64,000 nt of DNA from Ampullaceana balthica (taxonomy: Eukaryota > Mollusca > Gastropoda > Lymnaeidae). Positions 11,714 to 24,442 of the stretch are shown here, piece by piece (position 1 is the first letter of the stretch; each line of letters opens with the position of its first letter). Location of the stretch: NCBI GenBank assembly GCA_944989445.1, contig CALYLW010000326.1, positions 479,001 to 543,000 of the forward strand. The letters are read 5' to 3'. Under the pieces are notes generated by a model, which searched no databases, was not told where the DNA came from, and saw only the letters and a program-made list of their open reading frames with translations. A program made the position numbers and the translations under genes.

Positions 11714-14700
11714 CTATATCAAGTTGTTTTAATCTAATCCTACACAACCAAGCCACTACATCAAATTGAGCCCACGTCATCAGGCCACTATATCAAGTTG
11801 TTTTAATCTAATCCTACACAACCAAGCCACTACATCAAATTGAGCCCACATAATCAGGCCACTATATCAAGTTGTTTTAATCTAATCCTACACAACCAAG
11901 CCACTACATCAAATTGAGCCCACATAATCAGGCCACAACATCAGGTTGTTTTAATCTAATCCTACACAACCAGGCCACTACATCAAATTGAGCCCACATC
12001 ATCAGGCCACTATATCAAGTTGTTTTAATCTAATCCTACACAACCAAGCCACTACATCAAATTGAGCCCACATCATCAGGCCACTATATCAAGTTGTTTT
12101 AATCTAATCCTACACAACTAAGCCACTACATCAAATTGAGCCCACATCATCAGGCCACTATATCAAGTTGTTTTAATCTAATCCTACACAACCAAGCCAC
12201 TACATCAAATTGAGCCCACATAATCAGGCCACTATATCAAGTTGTTTTAATCTAATCCTACATAATCAGGCCACAACATCAGGTTGTTTTAATCTAATCC
12301 TACACAACTAAGCCACTACATCAAATTGAGCCCACATCATCAGGCCACTATATCAAGTTGTTTTAATCTAATCCTACACAACCAGGCCACTACATCAAAT
12401 TGAGCCCACATCATCAGGCCACTATATCAGGTTGTTTTAATCTAAACCTACACAACCAGGCCACTACATCAAATTGAGCCCACATCATCAGGCCACTATA
12501 TCAAGTTGTTTTAATCTAATCCTACACAACCAAGCCACTACATCAAATTGAGCCCACATCATCAGGCCACTATATCAAGTTGTTTTAATCTAATCCTACA
12601 CAACCAAGCCACTACATCAAATTGAGCCCACATAATCAGGCCACTATATCAAGTTGTTTTAATCTAATCCTACATAATCAGGCCACAACATCAGGTTGTT
12701 TTAATCTAATCCTACACAACCAGGCCACTACATCAAATTGAGCCCACATAATCATGCCACTATATCAGGTTGTTTTAATCTAATCCTACACAACCAAGCC
12801 ACTACATCAAATTGAGCCCACATCATCAGGCCACTATATCAAGTTGTTTTAATCTAATCCTACACAACTAAGCCACTACATCAAATTGAGCCCACATCAT
12901 CAGGCCACTATATCAAGTTGTTTTAATCTAATCCTACACAACCAAGCCACTACATCAAATTGAGCCCACATAATCAGGCCACTATATCAAGTTATTTTAA
13001 TCTAATCCTACATAATCAGGCCACAACATCAGGTTGTTTTAATCTAATCCTACACAACCAGGCCACTACATCAAATTGAGCCCACATAATCATGCCACTA
13101 TATCAGGTTGTTTTAATCTAATCCTACACAACCAAGCAACTACATCAAATTGAGCCCACATAATCATGCCACTATATCAAGTTGTTTTAATCTAATCCTA
13201 CACAACCAAGCCACTACATCAAATTGAGCCCACATCATCAGGCCACTATATCAAGTTGTTTTAATCTAATCCTACACAACCAAGCCACTTCATCAAATTG
13301 AGCCCACATAATCAGGCCACTATATCAAGTTGTTTTAATCTAATCCTACACAACTAAGCCACTACATCAAATTGAGCCCACATCATCAGGCCACTATATC
13401 AAGTTGTTTTAATCTTATCCTACACAACCAAGCCACTTCATCAAATTGAGCCCACATAATCAGGCCACTATATCAAGTTGTTTTAATCTAATCCTACACA
13501 ACTAAGCCACTACATCAAATTTAGCCCACATCATCAGGCCACTATATCAAGTTGTTTTAATCTAATCCTACACAACCAAGCCAATACATCAAATTGAGCC
13601 CACATAATCAGGCCACTATATCAAGTTGTTTTAATCTAATCCTACACAACCAAGCCAATACATCAAATTGAGCCCACATCATCAGGCCACTATATCAAGT
13701 TGTTTTAATCTAATCCTACACAACCAAGCCAATACATCAAATTGAGCCCACATCATCAGGCCACTATATCAAGTTGTTTTAATCTAATCCTACACAACCA
13801 AGCCACTACATCAAATTGAGCCCACATAATCAGGCCACTATATCAAGTTGTTTTAATCTAATCCTACACAACCAAGCCACTACATCAAATTGAGCCCACA
13901 TAATCAGGCCACTATATCAAGTTGTTTTAATCTAATCCTACACAACCAAGCCACTACATCAAATTGAGCCCACATAATCAGGCCATAACATCAGGTTGTT
14001 GTAATCTAATCCTACACAACCAGGCCACTACATCAAATTGAGCCCACATCATCAGGCAACAACATCAGGTTGTTGTAATCTAATCCTACACAACCAGGCC
14101 ACTACATCAAATTGAGCCCACATCATCAGGCCACAACATCACGTTGTTGTAATCTAAGCCCACACAACCAAGCCACTACATCAAATTGAGCCCACATAAT
14201 CAGGCCACTATATCAAGTTGTTTTAATCTAATCCTACATAATCAGGCCACAACATCAGGTTGTTTTAATCTAATCCTACACAACCAGGCCACTACATCAA
14301 ATTGAGCCCACATAATCATGCCACTATATCAGGTTGTTTTAATCTAATCCTACACAACCAAGCCACTACATCAAATTGAGCCCACATCATCAGGCCACTA
14401 TATCAAGTTGTTTTAATCTAATCCTACACAACTAAGCCACTACATCAAATTGAGCCCACATCATCAGGCCACTATATCAAGTTGTTTTAATCTAATCCTA
14501 CACAACCAAGCCACTACATCAAATTGAGCCCACATAATCAGGCCACTATATCAAGTTGTTTTAATCTAATCCTACATAATCAGGCCACAACATCAGGTTG
14601 TTTTAATCTAATCCTACACAACAAGGCCACTACATCAAATTGAGCCCACATAATCATGCCACTATATCAGGTTGTTTTAATCTAATCCTACACAACCAAG

Positions 14701-16012
14701 CAACTACATCAAATTGAGCCCACATAATCATGCCACTATATCAAGTTGTTTTAATCTAATCCTACACAACCAAGCCACTACATCAAATTGAGCCCACATC
14801 ATCAGGCCACTATATCAAGTTGTTTTAATCTAATCCTACACAACCAAGCCACTTCATCTAATTGAGCCCACATAATCAGGCCACTATATCAAGTTGTTTT
14901 AATCTAATCCTACACAACTAAGCCACTACATCAAATTGAGCCCACATCATCAGGCCACTATATCAAGTTGTTTTAATCTTATCCTACACAACCAAGCCAC
15001 TTCATCAAATTGAGCCCACATAATCAGGCCACTATATCAAGTTGTTTTAATCTAATCCTACACAACTAAGCCACTACATCAAATTTAGCCCACATCATCA
15101 GGCCACTATATCAAGTTGTTTTAATCTAATCCTACACAACCAAGCCAATACATCAAATTGAGCCCACATAATCAGGCCACTATATCAAGTTGTTTTAATC
15201 TAATCCTACACAACCAAGCCAATACATCAAATTGAGCCCACATCATCAGGCCACTATATCAAGTTGTTTTAATCTAATCCTACACAACCAAGCCAATACA
15301 TCAAATTGAGCCCACATCATCAGGCCACTATATCAAGTTGTTTTAATCTAATCCTACACAACCAAGCCACTACATCAAATTGAGCCCACATAATCAGGCC
15401 ACTATATCAAGTTGTTTTAATCTAATCCTACACAACCAAGCCACTACATCAAATTGAGCCCACATAATCAGGCCACTATATCAAGTTGTTTTAATCTAAT
15501 CCTACACAACCAAGCCACTACATCAAATTGAGCCCACATAATCAGGCCATAACATCAGGTTGTTGTAATCTAATCCTACACAACCAGGCCACTACATCAA
15601 ATTGAGCCCACATCATCAGGCCACAACATCAGGTTGTTGTAATCTAATCCTACACAACCAGGCCACTACATCAAATTGAGCCCACATCATCAGGCCACAA
15701 CATCACGTTGTTGTAATCTAAGCCCACACAACCAAGCCACTACATCAAATTGAGCCCACATAATCAGCCCACAACATCAGGTTGTTTTAATCTAATCCTA
15801 CACAACCAGTCCACTACATCAAATTGAGCCCACATAATCAGGCCACAACATCAGGTTGTTGTAATCTAATCCTACACAACCAGGCCACTACATCAAATTG
15901 AGCCCACATCATCAGGCCACAACATCACGTTGTTGTAATCTAAGCCCACACAACCAAGCCACTACATCAAATTGAGCCCACATAATCAGGCCACAACATC
16001 AGGTTGTTGTAA
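11714..16012. repeat. 74-bp satellite array (4.3 kb) with higher-order structure
   Basis: About 58 copies of a 74-bp monomer. Landmarks are AAGTTGTTTTAATCTAATCC, CAAGCCACTACATCAAATTG and AGCCCACATCATCAGGCCAC. Common variants are TAATCAGG, AACATCAGGTTG, GTTGTTGTAATC and truncated monomers that skip from CCTACA to TAATCAGG. A block of 1,564 bp (about 12600-14163) is repeated directly downstream (about 14164-15768) with the same order of variant monomers and only scattered differences. No frame is open through it. Confidence 0.97.
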
Positions 16013-16239
16013 TCCGAGTCCTACATGGCAATAAACACCCGAGTTGTCACACGAGTTTACTCATATAACACAACATGTTTAACATAAATCTCCGTGCCCT
16101 GACAATAGAGGAGGCGTATAAATTATCAAAAGCTCTGGATTAGCTGACCAGACAAAACATCTTTCAAATGCTATGAGCGCGAGCTCCTTTTCTTATACAT
16201 ACTTGGGGATACATGTTTTCTGACCAAGCACCCGCCAAG

Positions 16240-16830
16240 GGGACATAGCTTGTTCAAACATACGACTTGATAAGGGCACACACCTTGTTTAAACTTACAA
16301 CTCGCAAAAGGTACATAACTTGTTCAAACTTACAACTCACCAAGGGCACATAACTTGTAAAAGATACAACTCATCAAGGGCACGTAACTTGTAAAACATA
16401 CAACTCACCAAGGGCACATAACTTGTTCAAACTTACAACTCACCAAGGGCACATAACTTGTTCAAACTTACAACTCACCAAGGACACGTAACTTGTTCAA
16501 ACTTACAACTCACCAAGGGCACATAACTTGTAAAACATACAACTCACCAAGGGCACATAACTTGTAAAACATACAACTCATCAAGGGCACGTAACTTGTA
16601 AAACATACAACTCACCAAGGGCACATAACTTGTAAAACATACAACTCATCAAGGGCACGTAACTTGTAAAACATACAACTCACAAAGGGCACATAACTTG
16701 TAAAACATACAACTCATCAAGGGCACGTAACTTGTAAAACATACAACTCACCAAGGGGGCCAAGGGCACATTACTTGTTCAAGCTAACAACTCATTAAGG
16801 TCACATGACTTGTTAAAGGGCCCATCTTCA
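16240..16830. repeat. 34/35-bp minisatellite, about 16 copies
   Basis: Core GGGCACATAACTTGTAAAAC plus ATACAACTCACCAA, with a TTCAAACTTA variant that adds one base. Degenerate at both ends. 16013-16239 between this and the satellite is single-copy without features. Confidence 0.94.
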
Positions 16831-17104
16831 GAAAGGGCACATCACTTTCTCCGCCTATTCTTGTGGCTAATGTTTATGCCAGGTAATTAATTACAGTAAT
16901 CTACGTGCGACTGTCAGCGTTAAATGAGGTGCAATCTGAACCTCCGCGGTTCTTGAGGTAACCCGAGATGGCGTTCAACCTACCGAAGGTAGGTGGAAGG
17001 TAGAGAAGTCGATAACCAGGCCATGATCAGGTCACCTCAAAGGTTAAACGACTTCTGGCATTTTATGGCTCTCGGGGCTGACCTATGGATAAATCACGCA
17101 CGTT

Positions 17105-17312
17105 GATCAACTATGTGGATATGTCATGGGCATATGTCATCTAGAAATGTGGACATGTCATTTGCTATTGTCCGCTAGAAATGTGGATATGTCACCGGCT
17201 ATTGTCCGCTAGAAATGTGGGTACGTCAAAGTCTATTGTCCGCTAGAAATGTGGATATGTCAAAGTCTATTGTCTGCTAGAAATGTGGATACGTCAAAGT
17301 CTATTGTCGCTA
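17105..17312. repeat. 34-bp tandem repeat, about 6 copies
   Basis: Core GCTAGAAATGTGGATATGTC followed by AAAGTCTATTGTCC. The first units are divergent. 16831-17104 upstream holds no feature I can support. Confidence 0.9.
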
Positions 17313-18179
17313 GAAATAATTTAAAAAGTGGATAATTTAAAAATAATCATAAACCAATACTACCGGAAAAGACGCAAGAAGGAGGCCATACAAAAAGAAC
17401 ATAAAACAGTAATTTTTAGAGCTTATCTAAGTACAGATCTAGACTTTACAACTTTAGATCACGTGACTCTTGTAACTGTCACGAAAAAACGTTCCTGCGT
17501 TTAGAATTTTGAGCATCACGGCTGTTATTTTATGAATGAAACTCCCCCAAAAACCAGCGGTAACTACTGGTAACACCCGGTCCAGTCCACCCGTTAGAAG
17601 TGAGGGTAGATGCGACCAGGGGTCGAATTGGTGGTGCTCGTGTGGGCAAGGGGGCGAACTTGACTATTACCCCCCCCACCCCCTCCCCCATGTCTCCAGC
17701 CCAAACTCCACTTTCCGTCACCTAGATGCACTGTTCTGAAACGTACTTTAGATCGCATGCGCCGTGATCCACCGTGACTGTCTTGTGATGTGTTGGTGAC
17801 ACAGGTGGTCACAGCTATTGTGCAGACGACAACCTACATTCACAGGCCGGCGACAAGAGTGCAGACATATCCTTTACTGTCCACACCTGTTGCTGCGGCT
17901 TTTCAAGATAACCTCTTTCTCCCTTAACAATGGCCAGTCACAGTATATAGCAGTAGTAGTAGTAGTTCCCGTGTCTTCAACATTTGATGAAATATTCAAA
18001 GATTAACATTGCGTGGTATACAGGACGTTGTGGATTTGAGAGTCAAGGAATGTCGGGGGGAAGGGGGGGGGGTGAAGAATAGCGAAATACATGAGTTGTT
18101 TCCCGACATATTGCAATTTAAGAAATTCGAGACATTCCAAATCAGATAGGTACTGTTATGGAATGTAAGGCGATGTTTT
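17313..18179. other. Single-copy stretch without a supported gene
   Basis: Short frames overlap on both strands at 17530-17812 around C-rich runs, and none has a recognisable domain. A G-rich run lies at about 18056-18072. Confidence 0.4.
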
Positions 18180-18885
18180 TGCTAATGGTAGGTAATGTTG
18201 GGTAATGTTGGGTAATGTTCGGTAATGTTCGGTAATGTTCGGTAAAGTTAGGTATGCTTGTTTATGTTAGGTAATGTTTGGAGATGTTTGGTGCGTTTGG
18301 TTATGCTTGGTAATGTTGGGTAATTTTAGGTATGTTTGGTGATGTTTTTTTTCCGTCCGGAATTCGGGCGCTGTATGGGTTGTCTGAAGAAACCAGGAAA
18401 ACAAACACTTTATCAACTTGACTAAACACAAACCATAGATAAGCGTAGGACGCAATGATCTTCTGTATAGAAGTAGCGTCTGTAACAGATAAGATAAGAT
18501 AAGATAAGATAAGATAAGATAAGATAAGATAAGATAATGTTAGGTTATGTTAGGTGATGTTTGTTAAGGTTATATTTTTGATAATTTCAGACAATGTTGT
18601 ATAATGTTAGGTTATGCCAGTTAATGTTAAGAAATTTGATTTCAGGTAATGTTGGGTAATTTTAGGTCATGTTTGATAATGTTGAGTAATTTTAGGCATG
18701 TTTTTGTAATGTTGGGTGGTTTAAGGTATGTTTGGTAATGTTAGGTTTGTTTGGTAATTTTAGGTAATGTTACGTAATTTTAGGTAATGTTGGGTACTGT
18801 TATATTTTTGGTAATGTTAGATAATGTTTTGTAATGTTTGGAATAGTTTGGTAATGTTAGGCAATGTTTGGTAATGAGAAGTAAA
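18180..18885. repeat. Degenerate GGTAATGTT repeat, split by a LINE fragment
   Basis: Many imperfect copies of a 9-10-bp GGTAATGTT motif with TTAGGT/TTGGGT spacers. The LINE 3' fragment at 18352-18535 sits inside and interrupts it, which suggests insertion into a pre-existing array. Confidence 0.85.
18352..18535 (+). mobile_element. LINE 3' end, copy A
   Basis: Plus-strand copy of the LINE tail seen best at 44360-44940. It has the last RT codons (GAAACCAGGAAAACAAACAC region), then CATAGATAAGCGTAGGACGC, the hairpin at 18460-18473 (CTTCT, loop GTAT, AGAAG), GCGTCTGTAACA and a (GATAA)n tail of about ten units. It is 5'-truncated and carries an internal deletion. Confidence 0.85.
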
Positions 18886-19047
18886 ATGTTTAGTGCAAAA
18901 TTATTTTTTTTTAAACCAGATCTTTCTTCTTTGATCACCGGAGTTGATGGTAAAGCAAAGGTAACTCATACATCCTTTTGAACACTACTACTGATGAATC
19001 ATATTTTTAGTTTTAAAATCCCGTAAAAAAACCAAGTTTTTGACTAT

Positions 19048-19494
19048 AAATCCTTTATGTAAGAGACATAACTAAAAGAATGTTCATTATAATACGCAGC
19101 GCAAGACAATCCAAAAATACAACATTGTAGTTTTGTGTCGTAAAACATGTTTAATGTAATGCGCACCGATCAGGAATATGTTAAGAAAAAGTATTGTCAA
19201 TAAAATATGCACCTTATTGCACGACAGGAAAGGTTGTTCAATATAATACGCACCACGACACTATAGCAAAAAATGAACATGTTACATAGAGATAAATAAT
19301 GATAATCTAAATATTCATTAATTTAATTACGGTACATTCGATTTATCTGAAATTTTGATACATCATTTTTATCATCGGCACGAGTCTGCCTGCAAAATTT
19401 CAGTTCCCTAGCTTACGAGGAAGTGGGTTAAAATCGATCCAAAGTTTTTTCGGCACCGCCTCCAGCAGACACCACGAGTTAATATAAAGGATTT
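19048..19494 (+). mobile_element. Dispersed TIR-like element (447 bp), copy 1
   Basis: Bounded by AAATCCTTTATGTAA at the left and TTAATATAAAGGATTT at the right, an imperfect inverted pair. The interior shares order with the two copies in 52085-53766: ATAACTAAAAG near the left end, AATTTAATTACGGTAC, GATCTGAAATTTTGATAC-like sequence, a GGAAGTGGG motif, then the right end. No coding capacity. It may be a MITE or a piece of a Helitron-like family. Confidence 0.65.
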
Positions 19495-19572
19495 AAAATT
19501 GGTCAAATTATAAAATAAAATAATGTTCCGATTCAATACCCAATAACAAAGTATTTAGCCATTACCCTAAAT

Positions 19573-20989
19573 TAGGGGTCTACCGATATATCGGTGCCGA
19601 TATCTGGATATCGGCAATATCGGTATCGGTAGCATGTAAAGGTCCCGATATTGACGTCACCGATATTTCATAAGAAGTGACATTTTTACCCAAAAAAAAA
19701 CGGAAACAAAAAAAACTATCATTTAGATTTACAATATCTCGACGAATTAATATATCGACTCCGATACCGGTATTGAAATAGTCAAAAGAGTCCTAGTATT
19801 AATATGTGCAGCCACGATACAGTGTGCCATGTGCTGTGATATTGTTTAGGTATCGGCCGATTTTCGTATACTCAGAAATACTGTGTAAATAGTGCCGATG
19901 CCAAGTATATCGTAATTGCTCTAATAAATGTATAACATGTAAACATTATGTTCACGTAATTGCTCTAATAGCAAAGATGCACGCAGAATCGCAGATGTCT
20001 AAAACATTTAGTTTCGTATGGAATAACAAAATGTACCGTGTGAAGACTTGTTGTCATTGGCAACCATTCAACCTTCAGCCTCATTTTCACTCTATTACAA
20101 TTGTACTTTGTTCTCATTGTTTCATTCATAAAAGGTGGACGTGTGCAAAAGCCATTAAACTATTGGTTAGAATTAATAATTATGAGTCAAGGTTGAAGTT
20201 GCAAAAGGAGTACCTAATATGCTTGTACATTTTTATAAAGGACGGTTCGTTTTGTTATGAGTCCTATGTAGGTCATGATCTGGAACTTGTAAACACATCG
20301 GAAACTTCGTTTCGGGAAAAAAAAATCGGTAATTTCGTAATTTCGGCAAAACTGGATATCGGTAGACCCCTTAATTATAAGATATAAATAATTACGAGTG
20401 ATAAATTTAAGAATGACGTCATCAAATATGACCGCTGTTATTTTTGTCATAACAAATACTCATATCGGCACTCATATCGGAAAAAAATATCGGTAATATC
20501 GGCAAAAATGCATATCGGTAGACCCCTAATATAAAATATAAATAATTAGGAGTGATAAATTTAAGAATGATGTCATCAAATAAGACCGCTGGTTTTTGTC
20601 CTAACAAATATTCATATCGGAAAAAAATATCGGTAATATCGGCGAAAATCCATATCGGTAGTCCCCTAACATAAAAGATAAATAATTAGGAGTGATAAAT
20701 TTAAGAATGATGTCATCAAATATGACCGCTGGTTTTTGTCCTAACAAATACCCTATCGGCACTCATATCGGCAAAAAATATCGGTAATATCGGCGAAAAT
20801 GCATATCGCTAGTCCCCTAATATAAAAGATAAATAATTAGGAGTGATAAATTTAAGAATGACGTCATCAAATATGACCGCTGGTTTTTGTCCTAACAAAT
20901 ACTCATATCGGCACTCATATCGGCAAAAAAAAATATCGGTAATATCGGTATCGGCAATATCGGCAAAAAGGCATATCGGTAGACCCCTA
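19573..20989. mobile_element. Non-autonomous hAT element (1,417 bp) with perfect 8-bp duplication
   Basis: Ends are TAGGGGTCTACCGATAT and the exact complement ATATCGGTAGACCCCTA (17-bp perfect TIRs). The flanking 8-mer CCCTAAAT is present at 19565-19572 and again at 20990-20997. An 8-bp duplication with these ends is diagnostic for the hAT superfamily. A 136-codon plus-strand frame at 19977-20387 runs into the repeats and shows no transposase motif I recognise. Subterminal regions are dense in CCGATA/TATCGG motifs. Confidence 0.92.
20205..20989. repeat. Tandem repeat inside the hAT element, about 150-bp units each ending in a TIR copy
   Basis: The TIR core (TATCGGTAGACCCC or TATCGGTAGTCCCC-type) recurs near 20365, 20521, 20661, 20812 and at the true end, 20982. 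Each is followed by a shared segment with ATAAATAATTAGGAGTGATA and a TGACGTCATCAAATATGACC-like stretch. Units are 140-170 bp apart. The right end of the element therefore carries several internal copies of its own terminus. Confidence 0.88.
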
Positions 20990-20997
20990 CCCTAAAT

Positions 20998-22048
20998 ATT
21001 TCTTCTTGACTTGGTCTATATAACTTCAGATTCCAGGCCAGAAGCGACGCTCATTTGACCAATGGTCAGACATGTTTCTCAGAGCTTACAAGATTCCGCA
21101 CACCTTGGTGAGTTTATTTGTTGATTTTATTTTCAAGAAGGACAAAAATTAGAAAAGTGTTGATGACCGACCGCTTGGATAGAAAAGAGGCATTGCGTCA
21201 GGTGAAATAAAAAAAATAAATTTTAATGCAATTGTTCAAGCAGAAAGAGATTGCACTACAAATAAAATAGAAAGGCAAGCTGTTACCTTCAGTAATAATG
21301 ATACAATTGTCTTGTTTGTTTTACGTCCTTTGTCATTAGTGGCAGTATGTGTGCAAAGTTTAAGATTTCCAGCTTTGTAGAAAGTGTGTTTAACTAATGT
21401 AGCTGGAAATATTCCTGAAAGACAGACAGGCAATCGGTCCATGTGTTGAATAAAGGTGGGGAACGAAACAATAAATGAGAGCTCAAATGTCTGGACATTA
21501 GTTTAAACATTTTAAAAAAATCGTTTCATTTTAATGATTATTTTTAAGTTAATCCTTCTTTCACGCAATGTTATAATAGTTTGATTTTGTTTTGATTTGT
21601 TTGTTTGTTTGTTTTTTTATAGTTTTTTGCGCCATCTTCAAAGCGTTCAAATATTTTGACATTAAATTCTCTTCGTGAAGTCCATCCCGATAGTTTTATT
21701 TTATTTTTCTTCTCCAAATACGTTTTGTTGTTGTTTTTGTTGTTTTGTTGTTGTTTTTTGTTGTTGTTTTTTGGTTGCCCCTTCCCCCCCCCCACACCGC
21801 TATGTATTTAGTTCATCTTTTTATAGTTTGTCAAGTTTAAACCCAAAACTTATTAATTTTTTTTACCTGGTGATGATCTTTGTTGTTTCAACACTAACCC
21901 AAATAATGAAGTTATTTTTTTTAACATGTCCAAATCTAGAGCAGGACATTATTATTTTTTGTGTGTGTGTGGTTATATTGGACCCGGGTGTAGGGATGGG
22001 CGGGTACGAATCTGTAAGGTCTAAGCCATTCTCATACCCAAACTACTT
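20998..22048. other. AT-rich stretch with T-rich microsatellites
   Basis: Holds GTTT/GTT-rich runs (21590-21620, 21720-21775) and a C-run. Frames of 68-159 codons are low-complexity or unrecognised. I see no gene. Confidence 0.4.
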
Positions 22049-22157
<109 letters not shown>

Positions 22158-22214
22158 CCATATATACATGGGCGTAGGGAAGGGGGGGGCAAATGCCATC
22201 ATTTATCAAACATA

Positions 22215-24084
22215 AAAAAGAATTATATCTGCAAGTATAACTGATTACATTACTGATTTTTCTAAATATTCCAGTTGTTTAACAATATCAACATTTTCAG
22301 CAAAAATCCGCAAACTTTTATATTTATGTGACCATCTAGTTTCACATAGCAAAGGAACATTTAGAATAAGTTTTCTTTGCTGATTACTTTCTCGGAAAAA
22401 CACTATAATTGACTTAATTGTTCATATTGTGTTTCGTAAAACATTCACATTATTTAAATCGTTCACAACAAGATTTAGTTTATGTGAACTGCAATGTACA
22501 AATACTGCTTTTGGGTATTTTTTTTCGAATTATTGCTTGGACTCCTCCTTCTTTACCTGCCCTTGTAGAACATCCGTAGTATCCTTGACCAACAAGCTTT
22601 GTCATATTTAATAAAAATTCTAATGAATTAGTAATGATGGTGTTGGTTAAACCTTCAGCTGTTCTATTGACAATTGGAATATATCCCATGAATTCTTCTG
22701 TGACCATCATTTTCCCATTTTGTTCTTTGACAAATCTAACACCAAGTGACATCTGCTCAATGCCTGAAATGTCATAATTTGTCTCGTCGGCAAGTATAGT
22801 AAAAGAAACTGAATTATTTGCTTCACGAACAATGTCTTCACGCAAGAGAGACCCACAAATTTTGATTATAGTGTTTTTCGTAGTTACCGAGATACACTTA
22901 GCGGTTACCCGTCAAAACGGCCCCAGACAAAACGGCCCCGGTCAAAACGGCGCCAGACAAATTGTTTACATTTTTTAACAAAAACATTTATTATTTTGCA
23001 TTTTAAGCTTTCATCAAATTTTTCACCCTTAAAAAAGTGGTAAAATTGTAAAATTATTTCTTGTGATGTTATTATATTGTTTCTTGTCAACAAACAATCG
23101 TTATTGGTACCATTTCGCCTAAAGGCTACTAAATTCACTTTTGTGGTGTTATTATTATTGTTTATTGTTAGCTAAACCTGACACTGAATAGGTGAGTAAA
23201 AATACGAATATAATATATTTGATTGTAAATTTTACTATTAGTCCATCTATTAGTCCATGGCCGTTTTGTCGGGGCCGTTATGTCGGAGCCCAATTGTCGG
23301 GGCCGTTTTGTCGGTTAACCATACTCAGCACTAAAAGAACCAATTGACAAACGATTACCAAGAACTTCATCTCCAGATTCAACACGAAACTCTAAAAGTT
23401 CATACAAATTACCAGAATTTGATTCTGTTCCACGAAGTGCTAAAACATGCATGCAGCAAAATAGGATTGTAGAAATGATGGGACCCAGTTAGTTGCGATT
23501 TTCTTTAATTTGTCTTCTAAATGATGAGTCTAACTGCTCATCTATAGAAACTGCTTTGGCTTCCAATAATGCAAATAAAATTGCTTGCATCTTTATGAGA
23601 GCCTTTGTGCCATAATGTGCTTTGCAGGTTGCTACGTGCATCTTCGTTGAAATCTTTATATTTTGTACATGGTTTGATGACAAATACCCACTGAACTCAT
23701 AGAATTACTTTTTGCAGAAACAACACGCAATATTTGCAAAAGGCACCTATTAACATTTGCGAGTATACAAGCCACGGTGAATAGTCTGATAACCATGCAT
23801 ATCTAAAAACTAAAAACTCTGTTTCCCTCACTGTCAGCTCTAAAATCATAATTTCTATCATGGGTCCAACAATCACGAATCAGCTGCAATTTCAACTTAT
23901 TTGAAAGGTCGTATGACCAGACATACCTTCCAATATCCAATTTAGGAAATGAATAAGTGTCAGCGACAATCAAATTAGGAACAGTTGCTTCAGTTGTGTC
24001 TGGCTGTTGAACATTTACTGTTGTCCTCAATGCCAATGATAAGTCAGATGCTGCAGACGCCCCAAAATCTTCTAATAACGGCAT
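22215..24084 (-). pseudogene. hAT transposase pseudogene (TTF-type zinc finger / DUF4371 family)
   Basis: Read on the minus strand from an ATG at 24084. The first 93 codons end in NRVFSF and a stop. The reading continues as RYAWLSDYSPWLVYS then GAFCKYCVLF, the TTF-type zinc-finger signature of this family. Further on come LDSSFRRQIKENR and then a segment ending GSFSAEYG, where a MITE is inserted. After the insertion the frame resumes with SLLREDIVREANNSVSFTIL, LADE, then LVGQGYYGCS and a HKLNLVV and LCETRWSHKYKSL block, the conserved catalytic-core region of hAT transposases. There are several in-frame stops and frameshifts, so it is not functional. Related proteins are annotated in animals as ZMYM- or THAP12-like. 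The C-terminal dimerisation region is missing before the left end. Confidence 0.88.
22913..23320. mobile_element. MITE inserted in the hAT transposase (408 bp)
   Basis: Left end GGTTACCCGTCAAAACGGCC, right end complementary to GGTTAACCGACAAAACGGCC. Behind both ends the AAAACGGCCCC motif is repeated two or three times. Flanks ACACTTAGC (22904-22912) and ATACTCAGC (23321-23329) match at 7 of 9 positions, consistent with an 8-9-bp target duplication. The transposase reading frame is continuous on either side, which independently shows this is an insertion. Confidence 0.8.
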
Positions 24085-24442
24085 TTCGGAATCCCGCGAT
24101 TGGTCTACTTTTCGATTTTCTTTTTAGCCTGTAAAATTTTTTTTTGATATCCATCCTTGGTTATCCTGCAGTTTCTACACGTATGTTATTTTACAACAAA
24201 ATTCAATTTTCTCGTGAGAACTTAAGTTTTTAATTTATTAAATGCATTAATAAATGTTGTATTTTAGCTATTACAGCACTAATTTGTAAGTCTTATTAAT
24301 TTCTAAGGCTATTTTCGACCCTTATTTTATACTGAATTTGAATTTAATTGAAAATTGTACCTGTATGGCATTGTCAGTGAAAATACAAAAAAGTGGGTTT
24401 TTGCCCCGCCCCCGCTGGAAAAATTCCTAGCGACGCCCATGC

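Larger units (their letters stand above)
22167..24441 (-). mobile_element. hAT element (2,275 bp) carrying a broken transposase
   Basis: Ends are CATGGGCGTAGGG at the left and, complemented, CATGGGCGTCGC at the right. The 9-bp match CATGGGCGT gives the TIR. Flanking 8-mers are CATATATA (22159-22166) and CGTATATA (24442-24449), 7 of 8 identical, as expected for an old hAT duplication. The interior encodes a minus-strand DUF4371/TTF-finger transposase relic and is itself interrupted by a smaller element at 22913-23320. The right end abuts the element at 24443-25014. Confidence 0.85.

Noticed and set aside
19977..20387. 136-codon frame as the hAT transposase
   Set aside because: No BED finger, no catalytic-core motif and no dimerisation motif can be seen, and the frame runs into the terminal repeats.
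22429..22611. Plus-strand 60-codon frame
   Set aside because: Antisense shadow of the hAT transposase pseudogene.
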